Assembly (NCBI GenBank): GCA_036850595.1
Contig: CM072160.1
Span: forward strand, 14,921,906 to 14,985,905
Origin: Rhyacichthys aspro
Taxonomy: Eukaryota; Chordata; Actinopteri; Gobiiformes; Rhyacichthyidae
Direction: 5' to 3'
DNA length: 64,000 bases
A model generated the notes under the pieces. That model had not been told where the DNA came from, ran no database searches, and was given only the letters and a program-made list of their open reading frames with translations. The position numbers and the translations under genes are program-made. This document shows, in pieces, positions 23,650 to 36,637 of the stretch (within the stretch, counting starts at the first letter, position 1; the number at the start of each line of letters is the position of its first letter).

Positions 23650-24152
23650 CAGAGGTGGGAGGTGGGTTAATTTTTTAGGTAACTGTACTTTATTTGAGTA
23701 TTTATTTATCGGGCGACTTTTTACTTTTAATCCCTACTTTTGAACACAAATATCTGTACCTTCTACTTCCCATAAGTCAAAACAGCTTTGTTACTTTTAC
23801 AACCTCTGCATGTGATGAAAAACATCTTATTTACATAAACTCAGATTCAGACGACATTATAAATCCCACCAGGGACAACAAACAGACATGACAACAAACA
23901 ACAAATAGGCACAATAGCAAACAACACCAAACACCGGTAATAAAATAAATATATGAAAAATAATAGTCTTATACAACATCTAATATTGTTTGGTGATTGT
24001 GTGGTGAATGATGCAGAATGAAAATAATTAAAAAACAATAGATAAAGTGATCTTCTTTACTTTAACTTGAGGAAAGAAGTTGAATCAGTACTTCACTTTT
24101 AGTCGTTTTTAACACACATAGGTACAGAATGTGAATACTTTTGCCACCTCTG
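23650..24152. mobile_element. Short non-autonomous hAT-like element
   Basis: 503 bases bounded by terminal inverted repeats CAGAGGTGG / CCACCTCTG. The interior is the 'GTAACTGTACTTTATTTGAGTA' style (given in part) common to vertebrate hAT-derived repeats. Flanking octamers CAGTCAAG (23642-23649) and CGGTTAAG (24153-24160) agree at six of eight positions, as expected of an aged 8-bp target duplication. There is no transposase frame. Confidence 0.65.
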
Positions 24153-24527
24153 CGGTTAAGACACATTACTAAAGTGTTCTCTACAGCTCTAATTATATTT
24201 AGATCTTTTCAATCATCCAAAACAAAGCAGACTACAAAAAGACTACACTCAAAATAAAAAAATTAGGCCAAGTTGGAGGAAAAAGTCGTATTTTTAGACT
24301 CGTCATTATTCTCATGCATATTGCTCTTAAAAGCGGGAGTTTCGACAATAAAAACAATGGATCCGAGCATAAACGTCAGACTCCTTTGGTGGCACGGTGC
24401 CATCACTTTCTGCAGATAAATATTCACGACACAACAGCGGGTCATAAACATGTAGAGTCGATGAAGATATATGCAAGAAACATTGACCTTCATCGTCTCC
24501 GTGCTCCTTTTTAGGAATTACACTGTC

Positions 24528-24576
24528 GGAGTGTGAGGTTGAGGGGGTGTGTCTGAACACGCCCCCCTCACACTCC
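24528..24576. repeat. GC-rich imperfect palindrome
   Basis: GGAGTGTGAG (24528-24537) pairs with CTCACACTCC (24567-24576). The stem continues through a G-rich strand and its C-rich partner with small bulges around a TCTGA loop. The arms contain CACCC-like boxes. Confidence 0.5.
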
Positions 24577-24969
24577 CACATGACCTTCCTGTCAGCCCCT
24601 CTGTTATCCGGCGCTTCAGCATCATTCACAGTCTTTCATTAATCTAAAGTGTGCTTAGTTCTGCAAAACAAAATTGTATCGATATTTAAGGTTGGCGTAG
24701 ATGTCATATCCTGAGTAAGACATCATCACTACAATTGAAAGGCATGGCATACATCATCGAAACATGGCACCACTTATCCCAAACAAGCAATAATCCTCAT
24801 ATCCTGTCTGTCCTGCTTCAGTATTTTCCGGCAGAGTGGAAAAGACATGAGGATTAGTGTTGATCCATGCAAATTAAAAGATCATACCAACGATGTTCTA
24901 AGGCTGTGAGAGTACGGTGCCCTTTGCCGGAATGAGTGTCTAACTTAACTTGTTCATATTTGTACAGAT

Positions 24970-25145
24970 TTGTATTTCATTAATCTTCCTGTGTGATAAG
25001 TAATGCAGTAGGAGCATTAATGTATATTTTCCTGGCAGCCTCTGCGGCCAGCCATGATAAATCCTGATAAATCTCCGAGATCAGTGTGTAATATCAGGCG
25101 GACAGCAGGATTACTTCAAACAAACCATTACTGTCCGTTGCCCTA
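24970..25145. promoter_or_regulatory. Enhancer-like block
   Basis: Balanced, non-repetitive sequence with repeated GATAAATC motifs (CATGATAAATCCTGATAAATC), TAAT cores (CATTAAT) and a GC-rich AGCCTCTGCGGCCAGCC. It looks like a conserved non-coding element by texture only. Confidence 0.25.
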
Positions 25146-25393
25146 GAAAGCTTGTATTTTCACAACCTAAGCAAATAAATCAATCAGACAGGTAACAAAT
25201 GACAGGAAAAGCAAAGCCTTACACTGCAATGTTCCCTTAGGACATCAACAGCTTATTGAACGTTTGAGTAGGAAGCATAGACATCTTTGCTTCATTGATG
25301 AACTAGCTTTATTTTGTTTTTGAAAGCAAACTCATTGACAGATTTGCACTGGGTTTGTAAAAAAAAAGAAAAAAGAAACAGTATGTCCCTAAA

Positions 25394-25462
25394 GCTTAAA
25401 GGAAGCATATATAAAAAAATCAAGGGGCTGAAGATGGATCCCTGGGGCACACCACAACTCAA
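25394..25462 (-). pseudogene. LINE reverse transcriptase fossil
   Basis: On the - strand, 23 codons read LSCGVPQGSIFSPLIFLYML followed by PLS. This is the non-LTR reverse transcriptase block 4/5 motif (CGVPQGS-GPLLF) of teleost LINEs. The frame decays quickly on both sides and no catalytic YADD box follows, so it is an isolated dead fragment. Confidence 0.7.
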
Positions 25463-26279
25463 CAGCAATGTAGCTTCAATGTTTTTTACTGATGCATTTA
25501 TTTTGACAGTTTATTGTAACAGGATTCATCTGTTTAGAAAGGAGACCTTAAGATGCGATCTAGGCTTTATAATTAAGAAATTTAAAAGATGAATGGGATT
25601 TTGGTCAATCACAGCTCGCTTCCGGTAAAAAGGAGCGCTCCCATGGGTCAAAGATGTCAACAACATGTAACGTATTAGTACAGTATTTTGTGGTAAAAAA
25701 TGAGTCCGGTTTGACCTTTTTTTAAAATAAAAAAAGGCAAAAAAAATAAAAAAATTGGGTACTGCACCTTTAATAATATTTGCAAGATAGAAACTTGTTT
25801 TGGGTAACCGTTTATTTATTTGCAGCATTTTAACTTCCTGTGGTATGACTCCGGTTAAATCTCAAAGATCAAATCTCAGTGGAGTTCAAAGCGTTCGAGG
25901 AAATGTAGTCACCAACACCAACAAAACACCAAAGACGTACATAAAAGCCGCCCTGGCACCTTTTATTTTGCACCTGGCAGGTTGTTGTTTTTTTTTTTTT
26001 ACAGATTTGGACAATGCGATCAAAGGAGTGTTGTTCTTTTGAGCTTATTATGTGGGGGGGGATCTGCTCGTCACTGTAGATGGATGACGTGTCCAAACAT
26101 TCTGCTCGGATACAGCTGAACCAGCAGATCTCACAATGTGCTCATTTAACACTTCACAGACTGTAATTGTGTCGCTTTGAAGCCAGTCCGGCGCCGTTCA
26201 GACAAAGTCCCAGAACGGACAGCTCGTGAAACAAACTGTACGTAACTCCATTGTGTGTTTGTTTGTGTCCAGAGTAACT

Positions 26280-26480
26280 CATTTACCTATATGTGCTCGC
26301 AGTTTCCTCCCACTTCCTGGAACATCTTGTAACCGTATTAGCGGGCCCTCATTAGGTTCTCATTTGGATCTGACTTCACTGTAATCCAATCACTCTGCAT
26401 AAATTATAAGAGAAATCCATTATTACTGCAAACGAGTGGCTCATTAGGACTGGGATTCACCACCTGCTGCGACTTCATGT
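26280..26480. promoter_or_regulatory. Enhancer-like block with bicoid-type site
   Basis: Dense homeodomain-type motifs: GTAATCC (OTX/PITX type), GCATAAATTATAA, CCATTATTA and two CATTAGG cores, in non-repetitive sequence of moderate GC. A candidate conserved non-coding element, with no function shown. Confidence 0.3.
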
Positions 26481-29415
26481 GTCCCCTGGGTTTTGCATGT
26501 ACCACAACAGTTTCAACTCATACACAGTTCAAGCAAGGACTTTAGGATAAAGACTGGTAAATGAGAGATTCGGGTACACGTTGTTGTTTTTTTGCCTTTA
26601 TTTGGTAAAGACTAAAGATTAAAAGAGGGAATACACTTATCTGAAAAAAAAAAACAATCAGTCATGGACAGGCAGAAAGTGAGTATCTTTGAGACAGAGA
26701 AATATGGGTTTGCATTAAGTCCAAGCATAAGTACAAATTTATTTAAGCTTGCGATAAGGGAGGATGGATTAGATCTGCAGCTGAAGTGGAGAAAACGGAA
26801 CAAATGTTCGGACAAAGATGAATGAAGAAAACTCACATCTAAATCTAAAGTGTTTGGCAGAGTCTGGACTAAACAACCCAACACAAGAGCTGAAAAATGA
26901 CTGGATAACAGATCACACCTCATTTATTTAGGATACTTCACTTCTAATAAGAATGAATGAATAGTCGTGTGTTGTGATGATTAAACTGAATCATTACGCG
27001 ATGCATCTTTGGTACAATATAACCCCTCTCACAGCTCATACAATGTGATTCTTCAATATCGCTGCACTATTTTTAAATAAAAATAACAGAAGATTTATAA
27101 AAACTGAAGGCAGACTGGACTGCTCCCACATCGTCTTCTGCGAAACAAACACTTTGAAATATGAGCTGGATGTAATGTGATGCTTACAAGTGCAGTGAGT
27201 TTTACTGCAGTTTAACAGTAAACATTCCCCCGGCCTATCTGGCCTTTGACCTTTGTGAACTTGCCCTGTTCCTCTTCCCTCCTCAGCTGCAACAACAATC
27301 ATATCTACCACTGTGTGTGAATGAGTATACGTGCACTTCACCACACAGTGATGAGGCATTTTATGGGAACATTGGTTCCTTGGAAATCTTAGAACTTTAA
27401 AGTCTATAGACATTTTATTTTTTTGCATAGTTTTTGTTTTTTGTTTTTGTTTACACCTAGGGACTGCATCCATTTTGTTGTAGAATGGACAGTGACACTA
27501 TATTGATCTAGAAAGGCTACGTCACACCCATGAGTCAGGTCAAGAAACTATTTTTACGATTCCCTTTTTATTTTATGCCGTCATTTTTGCATACATTTTC
27601 TTGATTGTATACCAAAAAAAAACAAAAAAATATTGTTGCTGAAATTATTTTGAATATTGCATTGTGTAATCACTGCAAACTGCACTTGTTGCCTATGAGC
27701 TACATAACCTGCTAAACCGCTAAGGTAATGTGTAACAGACCATCTGGTGAATGGAGGGGTCTGAGAGGGCTTCCATAGAAAGCGTTGACAAAGAGCAGGT
27801 ACTTCAGATGAAAACTTGGTCAGTGATGGGATGAACCAATGGTAAGATCCCAGTTAGAGCCATGTTGTTTACATTTGGAACAGTAAAATGGCCACTTTGT
27901 CAAATTTTAAACCTGGCTACAGCGTTTGTGAACTCACAATTCTCACCAGAATCCAGAATGCCTGTGGTAAAAACAAACCAAACTGAAATTGTAGCTGCAA
28001 TTGTGAATATATATTATAATTTAAACTTTTGATGCCCAATTTTCCAAATCTCAAATGGAAAATAATGTCACCCAAAATCAATACAACCCCAGTAAACAAT
28101 AAAAACTGATTGCATTGATTAAATTTTTTGTTTTTCGTTAAATAAATACAGCTTTTCCACCGTGAGTGATGGAAAACTCACTCCTACAAAGCAGTAAACG
28201 GAGAATATTCATTGCCCGGTACTTTTCTTTTCTTTATTTCTTTCTTGACAGTTGGAGCTATTTTTTTAAATCTCCTTGACTATTGCACAAGCGTGTTCTT
28301 TGCTGTTGTTCTTCAGAAGCTAAAATTGAATATGAACTTTTCCTGGTCAAAAACTGTTATTCTGTGAAATTCCTTATTCCTTGCAGGAGTTCCTCTGGAG
28401 GACTTCATCTAAAAAGAAGATCTTAGACCATGAAGAAGAAGTGACATGGGGAGACTACCCAGTTGTTTCCTGTCAGAGGTTCTTATCTCTGCTCCACTGC
28501 ACCTGGGAGTCAATGAGCTTCTATTGTTTAGTGAAATCCTTTTGAAGCCATTCGAAGGGAGACAACCGCACAGCCAGCACAGGAGCTTCTGCATCATGTT
28601 CAAGAAGTTAGAAAGTGATTTTTTTTTTTTTTATGTCCATGCTATAACACTTTCCCAAACTTTTCAAACAAACAACAGTCCAGAGTAGTGTTAAAAAGCA
28701 GCAGAAGTGAGAGCAAGCTTTAGGGAAGGAACACACATCTTAAATATTCCCTTTTAAAAACTTTGATCTATATATTTACAGGTTCGTAGCTAAAAAATAG
28801 AAAGTCTGCTAATCTAATGAGTTTGTGTGCATTCTGTGGCTGTGCCCTTTGTCTCCTACCCAAGAGTGAGGTTTATTTTTGGGGGTGATACTCCATGTTT
28901 TTTCATCCCTAAGGATACTCGTACTGTCAAAACAATCAACTGTCTGTCTGTCTGTGTGCTCGTTGTGGGACTGTCTGGATGTGGCGGTTTACTTTTACTT
29001 GTATATTTTTGTGGCTCAGCTCATATTTGCGCATACAGTGCCTTTGTGTGGCATTTTGTTTCCGGTTTAATGATACTGAATGATAATATGTAAGCAGTGA
29101 TTTTCTCCAATCTTTCTTTTTGCGTCGCATCATGGTCACAATCATCTCCCTTCATATTAAAGCCAGTTATTTCATTGTACAAGCAGACAATTAAGGTCTT
29201 GGATTGAAAACCTATGAGATAGCATCATTGTAATATCGTAAAAAAGCAAACTTTTTACTTATTTTAGCAATCTGAAACAGTTTTTTAAGTGTTTGAACAA
29301 TCATGTGTCACTACTGTTTTCTGCTCTCACTGTCAGACACAGAGCTCTCTCAGATCTTTGACCTGAGCCACTGTCAGTGAAGTCTTTTGGGCGGTCTTGC
29401 TTCTCTTTTAAAGGG

Positions 29416-29511
29416 TCCAGACTGTGGAACTCTCTTCCCACTGACCTAAAACTGGAGACGAACGTTGACATCTTTAATAGAGGCTTAAACCGCATCTGCA
29501 TCTGGTTTGGT
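29416..29511 (+). pseudogene. LINE ORF2 C-terminal fossil
   Basis: Thirty-two readable codons on the + strand include SRLWNSLPTDLKLETNVDIF followed by NRGL. This is the LWN-LP-DL...FK-LKT motif that ends ORF2 of many fish non-LTR retrotransposons. Upstream sequence back to about 29330 looks related but is frameshifted. No intact element. Confidence 0.6.
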
Positions 29512-31441
29512 CCAGTGTATTTGTGTTGTCCGTATTAAATACATGAATAAATAAACAGAAATAAAATAAGTAAACACTCACAAAGGCCAGCTCCTCTGTG
29601 CTCAATAACTTTAAAACTGTAAACAAAAACATTCCTAGAGCGTTTTCAAAGATATAAATACATGCTGCGAGAAAGACTCTACACGTATAAGAGTTGAACA
29701 AAATTAAGCATGGTTACCTAAAGTTAAAATACTGGAGTAAACTAAACGGGTGCCACTGTGTTTTTTGTTGTAATGCCAGGTGGGCTCGGTAAAACGGTTA
29801 TATACGGTAACAGGTGCAGGTCGGTTGCCATGGCGACGCCGTGGGTCGTGTGTGACAGTGCCTAAAGGTGAATCGATTTCTGTGCAGCGCCACTGTCACA
29901 CGTCTGTGCGCCGTAATGAACTGCTTCAAAGTACAGCTATCAATCAGATTACCCTGAAGGATAGAAGCTGTTATTGGGTTTTTTTTTTTTCTTTGCCTCT
30001 TCATGCTTCCAGTTTCAATTATCCCTTCCTTCATTTCACCTTTTCTCTCGCGTCCTACTGCCTGGCTCAGGGGCTTCACGTCACCGCTTTGAGAGCCTCA
30101 TTTAAGCGACTGCAAATATAGTTTTCTTATGCAATAAAACACTTTCCAAAATAGAGTTCCTTTACCCCATAGAATAGATTTGACAGCTTGAACGTCAGAG
30201 CTGCTGTTCCGCAACTGTGTGGTAAAAGTAGTTTGGTTTGAAGCTATGGCCGCATCCTCTAAAAAAGGTAATTTCATGCTGCTCTTGCCAAGTTTCCTCA
30301 CAGGTCGGTGCACTACTGTTTTCTGACTGCAATGCCAGAAAAGAGCTATTTTAAAGTAGCTTTTACTTCCTTTGTTCCGGATGTTGAAAGTTTCTTTAAA
30401 TGGTATTGGAGCAAAACAGGAGCCTGTCAGCTGTGACAAAACCATTCGACCTTTTTATAGACATTTTAAGAATTTACAGAGAGTAGTCTATAATAAAAAT
30501 CATAGTTATTGCATTTAAGAAACCAGTTCTTAAATACTTTGTTTAAAAAGACTTGTTTTGTGCTGAAGGGAGGGAAGAAAGAACCACTTGGCTGCATTCT
30601 TTCTTTTGTGCGGAGGAAAACAGCGCTGTATCCTTGACCGTCAACTGACTCCAAATTATGTGCTTCTAGAATGACATGAGCTCAGTGAACACAGATCCTT
30701 AGAGAAACTTTGTATTCCACCGTGCTGTTTCAAAATGGAGACCAATCTTCTGGCCACATACATGAGACATTTTTTGCCTGAATTTAGCCTCGACATGGCC
30801 TGACTCAAGGGAATTTCACTTGCCATCACATTGTAAATAAGCCAAAGATGTCCATGACAGAGCACTGAAAAAATGCATTTTGAAGACTTTGTATCACAGA
30901 CGTAGCAGTGCTTCCCTTGAACTTCTCTCTATTATGTGCAGGTCTACAATAAAATACATGTAAAAATCATTATTTGAAGTTTCCAAAAGCCATCTCCATG
31001 CAACCAAATAAACATTTTATGACTTTCTGTGAATCTCCCCACTGCCTGGTGTAGTCAAACTGAGCACTGCTGGCGGAGAAGTGCATTCATGTTTCTTTTC
31101 TGAACACACAATCTTGCATGTGAGCTTTGTATTTTAATCGAAATTGTTTTCAAAGTGAACTTATTATCTTGCGTATTTCTACCCTTTTAAAAAGAAAAAA
31201 AAATAGACAGCAGCATGTCCCTGCAGGGCAACCGTAGGTGTAGCAATCTTCAATTTCACCATCTCTCCTGATGCCAAACTATGAGGTAAATGGTAAGAGG
31301 CTTTGAGACTTCTCCCCTCTCTGCTTTCAGTTCCCCTTTCACCTGTATTGCCTCATATATTCATCCTCCCACTGTTTTCACATTTCCTTTTTAGCTCCCC
31401 TGGCTCTTGAAGGAATCCGCACGAACCTCCTGTTGCCCTCT

Positions 31442-31476
31442 CCCACCCCCTCGCCCCTCCTCCCTCCCCCCTCCCC
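31442..31476 (-). other. G-quadruplex-prone tract (- strand)
   Basis: Seven C-runs of three to six on the + strand, separated by one to three bases, give G-runs on the - strand. It sits in a pyrimidine-rich segment (31422-31483), about 80 bases before a CA repeat. Confidence 0.5.
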
Positions 31477-31552
31477 TTTATCATGCCCCGATGACTGATG
31501 CTCCAGTTCTGCCTCCAGCTCGCAGGCCTGCGTTTGTGCAGATGGCTGGGAT

Positions 31553-31590
31553 CACACACACACACACACATACACGCGCACACACACACA
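31553..31590. repeat. CA microsatellite
   Basis: (CA)n interrupted once by TACACGCG. Confidence 0.85.
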
Positions 31591-33585
31591 GACATTAACA
31601 CAGCTGGCTGCATGGAGGTGTCCCAGTTACATATGGAAATAGGCCAAAGTGACAGTGGATGCGATTAAGTTTTGAATGTGTGTGTCTTTTAAGGCTGGCT
31701 GTGCTCGTGATGGGTGGCCGATTGTCCGAGGAGTGTCCGGATTGTCTGCTGTCGACCATTGTGGGCAGAGAAGAGAAATCCTGGCCTTAACGCTGGCAGC
31801 TGCTGTTGAAAAATTCATGGAGCTTTGGCAAATACGCAGCTTACGAACTACAAAGTCTAACTGTTCAACGATGAATGTAGATCGCCCATTGTAAATGAAT
31901 GTAGGCGTGAATGGTTATCTGTCAATCTGCTTTGTAAGTGTAAGTGTTCTTTGTGCCAAGCTAATACAATGCAGATGTACAATAAATCTTAACATATTTT
32001 AGGATGTTTCCTGTCAGTTATCATTATTAGCATTCAGACGTAAGTTTTGAAAAATATGGACTCTCAAAAAAAAAAAAGGGCAAATTAAACTAAACCAACT
32101 AAACCTCCCAATGTACCATTTAAAAATCCTAAATATCCCTGTTACCTTTTTTCATAGTTAAGCATTAATAGATGTGTAATTAACAATTAATGAATAAACT
32201 ATTTATAGACAATGAAATATCATTTAGATGTATATTTTTATACTTGGGTTTATTGTTAAGACTAAAACATTTATACCATTTTTTTTTACAATGTAATAGT
32301 GATTATTAATGTTGGATTAATGCTCTGTAAATGGTGAATGAACAATTAATGAAGTTGTTACAAATACTCAACTAATGCTTAATAGTGTGAGTTATTCTAA
32401 AGTGTTTTTTTAAAGGAATATTTAATAACATACATTTTTACTATAATTTCAATACAAGCAATAGTTACTTTTGACCTATGGCCCACCTTTACATTTCAAT
32501 ATTTATTTGCCAAGGAAAATACGATTCTCTGATATAGATCACTGATTTTGTTGTGACTTTTAAATAATTTTGGAAGAAAATATGTAAGGAAACAACTGCA
32601 ACCATACACATTTTTATGCAGCCATAATTAACCTATAATGTAAAACACAGCATCTCCAGGTCATAATGAAGGAACATTTTTTTGGTCGATTTTTTCCAAT
32701 CCAACTCAGAACACTAAACTGCCATGTGATAAACTAAAAAGTGTCATGTTACAGTGAAAAACCTAAAAAAAACAAAACAAAAAGCATCAGTTCCTTATGT
32801 TGCCTTGACTGTTGGCTCAACTTACCTCAGAGCCACCATTTTGGAAAAATACAGTTATTAGTATATGTTAGTAATATAGTTATTACTTAACGAATATGCC
32901 ACAATTTTACTTTTAGTTGAAAAAATCAGTTTTTCAAATAAATCAGTGCTTTCCACTCCTCAAATATGCCATAATTTTTTTAAGTGATGTTGAACGGATG
33001 AGTGCTTTCAATTTCTAACGTCACATGACAATAAAAGGATAAACAGTTGACAATGAATGAATAAATATTCGACCCTATGCTCCTGCAAAAATAGCTGGAC
33101 AAGGCAAGAACTGTGATTGAATAACGTGCTCACTTCATCATTAGTCACTGTTTGCCTTGTAATTAACATAAAACATAAATTGGACGGCTGCTTCTGGTTA
33201 ATTACAATAATGACCTGTATGATGCACATGTGACTATAAATAGCTCGATCAGCTGGTGCCTGCATTGCAGCGAGATTAGACTCAAATCTGCTCATTTATT
33301 CCGTCGCCCAAATGCAATTACACAACCAAATTCGGACTAATGTTTTGTGAGAGAATAATACGATGAGGATTAGTGACAGAGACCCCTTTGTTAGCGGCGT
33401 ATCTGGGATCTATAGTTAGTCTGGACTCACTTCTGTGTCAGCGACTGTGTGGAGACGCCAAATATCAAACGACAACACGAGTGACAAGTTTACACAGAGG
33501 ACAGTGGACGATCGATAATGACAACTCCGACTCAAAACAAGACACATTTGAAATATTTGAGTAGCAGACAATAGAGTGGCTTTTG

Positions 33586-33629
33586 GCTCTATTTGAAAAA
33601 TTCTTACTGCTCTATTTGAAAAATTCTTA
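33586..33629. repeat. Short tandem duplication
   Basis: A 21-base unit starting GCTCTATTTGAAAAATTC occurs at 33586-33606 and again, identical, at 33609-33629 (period 23). Confidence 0.8.
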
Positions 33630-35828
33630 GATTTGAATGGCTTGTGAGTCTATATATATATTTAATTACCAATTTGACACATTACATATTTCATTAAACG
33701 CTGACCTCAAAGCCCAGACTGAAAAAAGGGAAGACTTCATTGAAGGCGTGATGACTTCAAGCTGCCAGTGGCATCAAAGTGGCATCACTCCGCTTTAGAA
33801 GTACCCACAAACCAAGTGTCCGCCAGAGAATAAAAGGCTTTGAATATGTTTTCCAGCCGGCCAGACAGACATAACAAAGTCTGGTCTTTGACAACACAGT
33901 AAATCACTTTAGAGCTCAGTGCAGTGGTGCCGGGCAAATGTGTTTTTGTAAGATTAGGTCCTGAGACAGAGAGTTTAACAGCCCGTCTCTTCTTAAAATC
34001 ACCCATTCAGGTTCAGAAATTGAAATTATGCAGAGAATAAATGTAGTTATTTCAAAGTGTGAAGAGTATAACCTTAGAATGGGTCTCATCTCTTAACTCA
34101 GGCCAAGTTTGAGGTAGTAAACAGCCTACATCACTACACTGAGGTTTTACACATTATTAAAACAACTTAAAGACATATTTACATGGCAAATCATGTCTTC
34201 TAAATGTTGATTGGTTTCAGATAATGGTGGATGAGATGAAATTTAGCAAGCATGTACTAAGCTTGCCTCAACAATAAACATAAGGATGTTTGTTAGCTTA
34301 CTGGAATGTAAGTGTATGGTTTTATTGTAAAATAATGGCTAACAGGATTAAGATATGATGAAGATAGAATTACTGGTTAAAAGCTCCACTGCCTGTTTTT
34401 CTTTTTGCCGTCCCTGTCTCAGATTCCACACACCTCCAAAATCAGCCTAGGGACCTCTCCTGCTTCTCTTTTCTAAAATTGATGAAAAAAAATGATCATT
34501 TCCACAACAAAATACTAATACATTTCACCAAACTAAAGTATAGAGTTTAGCATTAGCTTAGCTGTGAATTCAGCATCAGCACAGCAATTTTCTGTGCCTG
34601 TTTAACATTAATTGACAGTAATTACCAATGTTTCATGTTGTTTAGATTTTCTCTGTTGATGCATTTCTTTTTTAAAACTGTTTCTTTGTGTTAAAAGAAA
34701 TATTCATTGCTGAAAATACACTTAATCGGCAGCTATTAAACTTCCTGGAACATCATATGACAAGTGAGCATGTCATTTTACGAGCATGTGATTGGCCAAG
34801 GTTTTCCATATTCCGAATAAAGGTTCTCATATATTAAAATCACTTATAATAAGCAGTAAATGGCATCACAAAGCCTGTTTTTTTTACTTCTAAACCATTT
34901 TCCCCTTGAAAAAAAAATATCAGGTAGAGTCTCCCACGACTGTTTGACGACTAACTGACACAGGGCCTACAGCTCATTCAAGTAACTTTTCTAATAAATA
35001 AATAAATAAATTAGAGTTCCTAAAACCACACCTTTTTTTGTCATTTTATTTTTCATCTTAAACTTGAGTAAAACTGAGTAGGTTATAGCCCATTTCACCT
35101 CAAGACTAGCTTCAAAACTAGCTTCAGCCCATCAAACATTTCAAAATATCAAATCAGTATGTTTAATAATTACTAAAAATAATTCTCTTTGATTTGTGGC
35201 AGCTACATGACCACATCTTTTCTTCCACTCTACTCTTTCTAAATTCTTATTGATTTTATTTTAAAGCCTGCTTTACTACTACTTCTAAAGATTTTTTCCC
35301 TCTCTTCCCACCTCTGCTGATGCTTAAAGCTCTGCCGTCTCCAGCCCACATTTGTCTATTCCTGTGGCCCTGTCTCTACAACGGTAAACCTGAGGCAACT
35401 AAAAATGGCTCTCTGTGAGGAAAGCCGGTGTGACATCAGTCTGACCCCGCTGCCTCCTCTCTCCTGCTCTCACTGTGCCTCACAAATGCAAGATTTAAGA
35501 CTCACAAGAGCCAAACTAATTCGCTGCAGCTGGAAGCAACAGCGGCTGACTTGTGTGCGAGTCTCTTTTTTACAACTTACAATTACACAAGCTGAACACA
35601 CTAGAATAGATTTTTTTGTGTGTGCATTGACGTGTTTGTCACATAAAAATAATTAAATACAAAACATCACAAATAAAGAACCACCATGAGGCCATTTGGA
35701 CAATAGGTTGCCATTTCATCAATACCCATAATACCTCAGAATTCTGCTGAAAGGCAAAGGTTACAAAAGCTGAATCAATTGTTAGAAAAGCTATAAATAG
35801 CCAGATGTAGAGGCAGAGAAATGCAACT

Positions 35829-36637
35829 AAGGCTGTGTTCACACTGGCCTCAAAAGTGAGCTGCAATATGATCTTTTTTAAAAGTTCCACTGCCATGTGT
35901 TATATGAATAACATTTGCCTGATTTCTTTCTCTCGGTCAGTCTGTGGGTCAGTTACCCGACTAGCGGCAATCCTGCTAGTTTTTTAACCTATTAAGCCAT
36001 TAATCCCTAGAAATTGTTTGACAAGATCACCTCTGTGATGTTGCCCGCAGCCTTTTACTAAAATATAATGTTAACTCTCTCTTGAAAAGATCTACGTAAA
36101 AGACTGAATGTTTTGTAATCATCAAATGAAGGAATTATACGATAACATTGATATAATGTTAGTTATATTAGTCTTCATTGTATATCTTCTGCAGACATTA
36201 GGGCTATATTTACATGATTAAGTTAAAATATTGTGTGTGTATTGTATATATATGTCCAGATTATTGTGCTTCTATTCTGCTTCTACTCGAAAAGAGTAGG
36301 TTTTGCTGGGTGTTCACATTGCATCCACACTACACTATAAAATTTTACAAATGCGAAAATCTACAATTCTGAAAATGGAACCTATAGTCTTATAGTGTGG
36401 GCATTCAAAATTGAGTCTTTTGGAAATGCACTTGTTTGTTTTGCTGCATGGTCTTCCCTGATTGGTAAATTAAAGATAAAAAAAACAACACTATCCTGGA
36501 CTTCAGATCAGTAAAGTTAATACACTATACGGCAGTAGCGTTTGTAGACTTGAATCTGATTTAGTAGTAAGTAATGCAAATTTTAAACCGGACAAAGAGA
36601 AAGGGGCCACTTTTCACTGTAGTGTGAACACAGCCTT
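35829..36637. mobile_element. Candidate inverted-repeat element, family unknown
   Basis: AAGGCTGTGTTCACACT at 35829-35845 is perfectly inverted at 36621-36637, bounding 809 bases without a coding frame. No clear target duplication. Twenty-three bases of the left end (35836-35858) recur inverted at 56512-56534, which supports a dispersed family rather than a chance palindrome. Confidence 0.5.
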
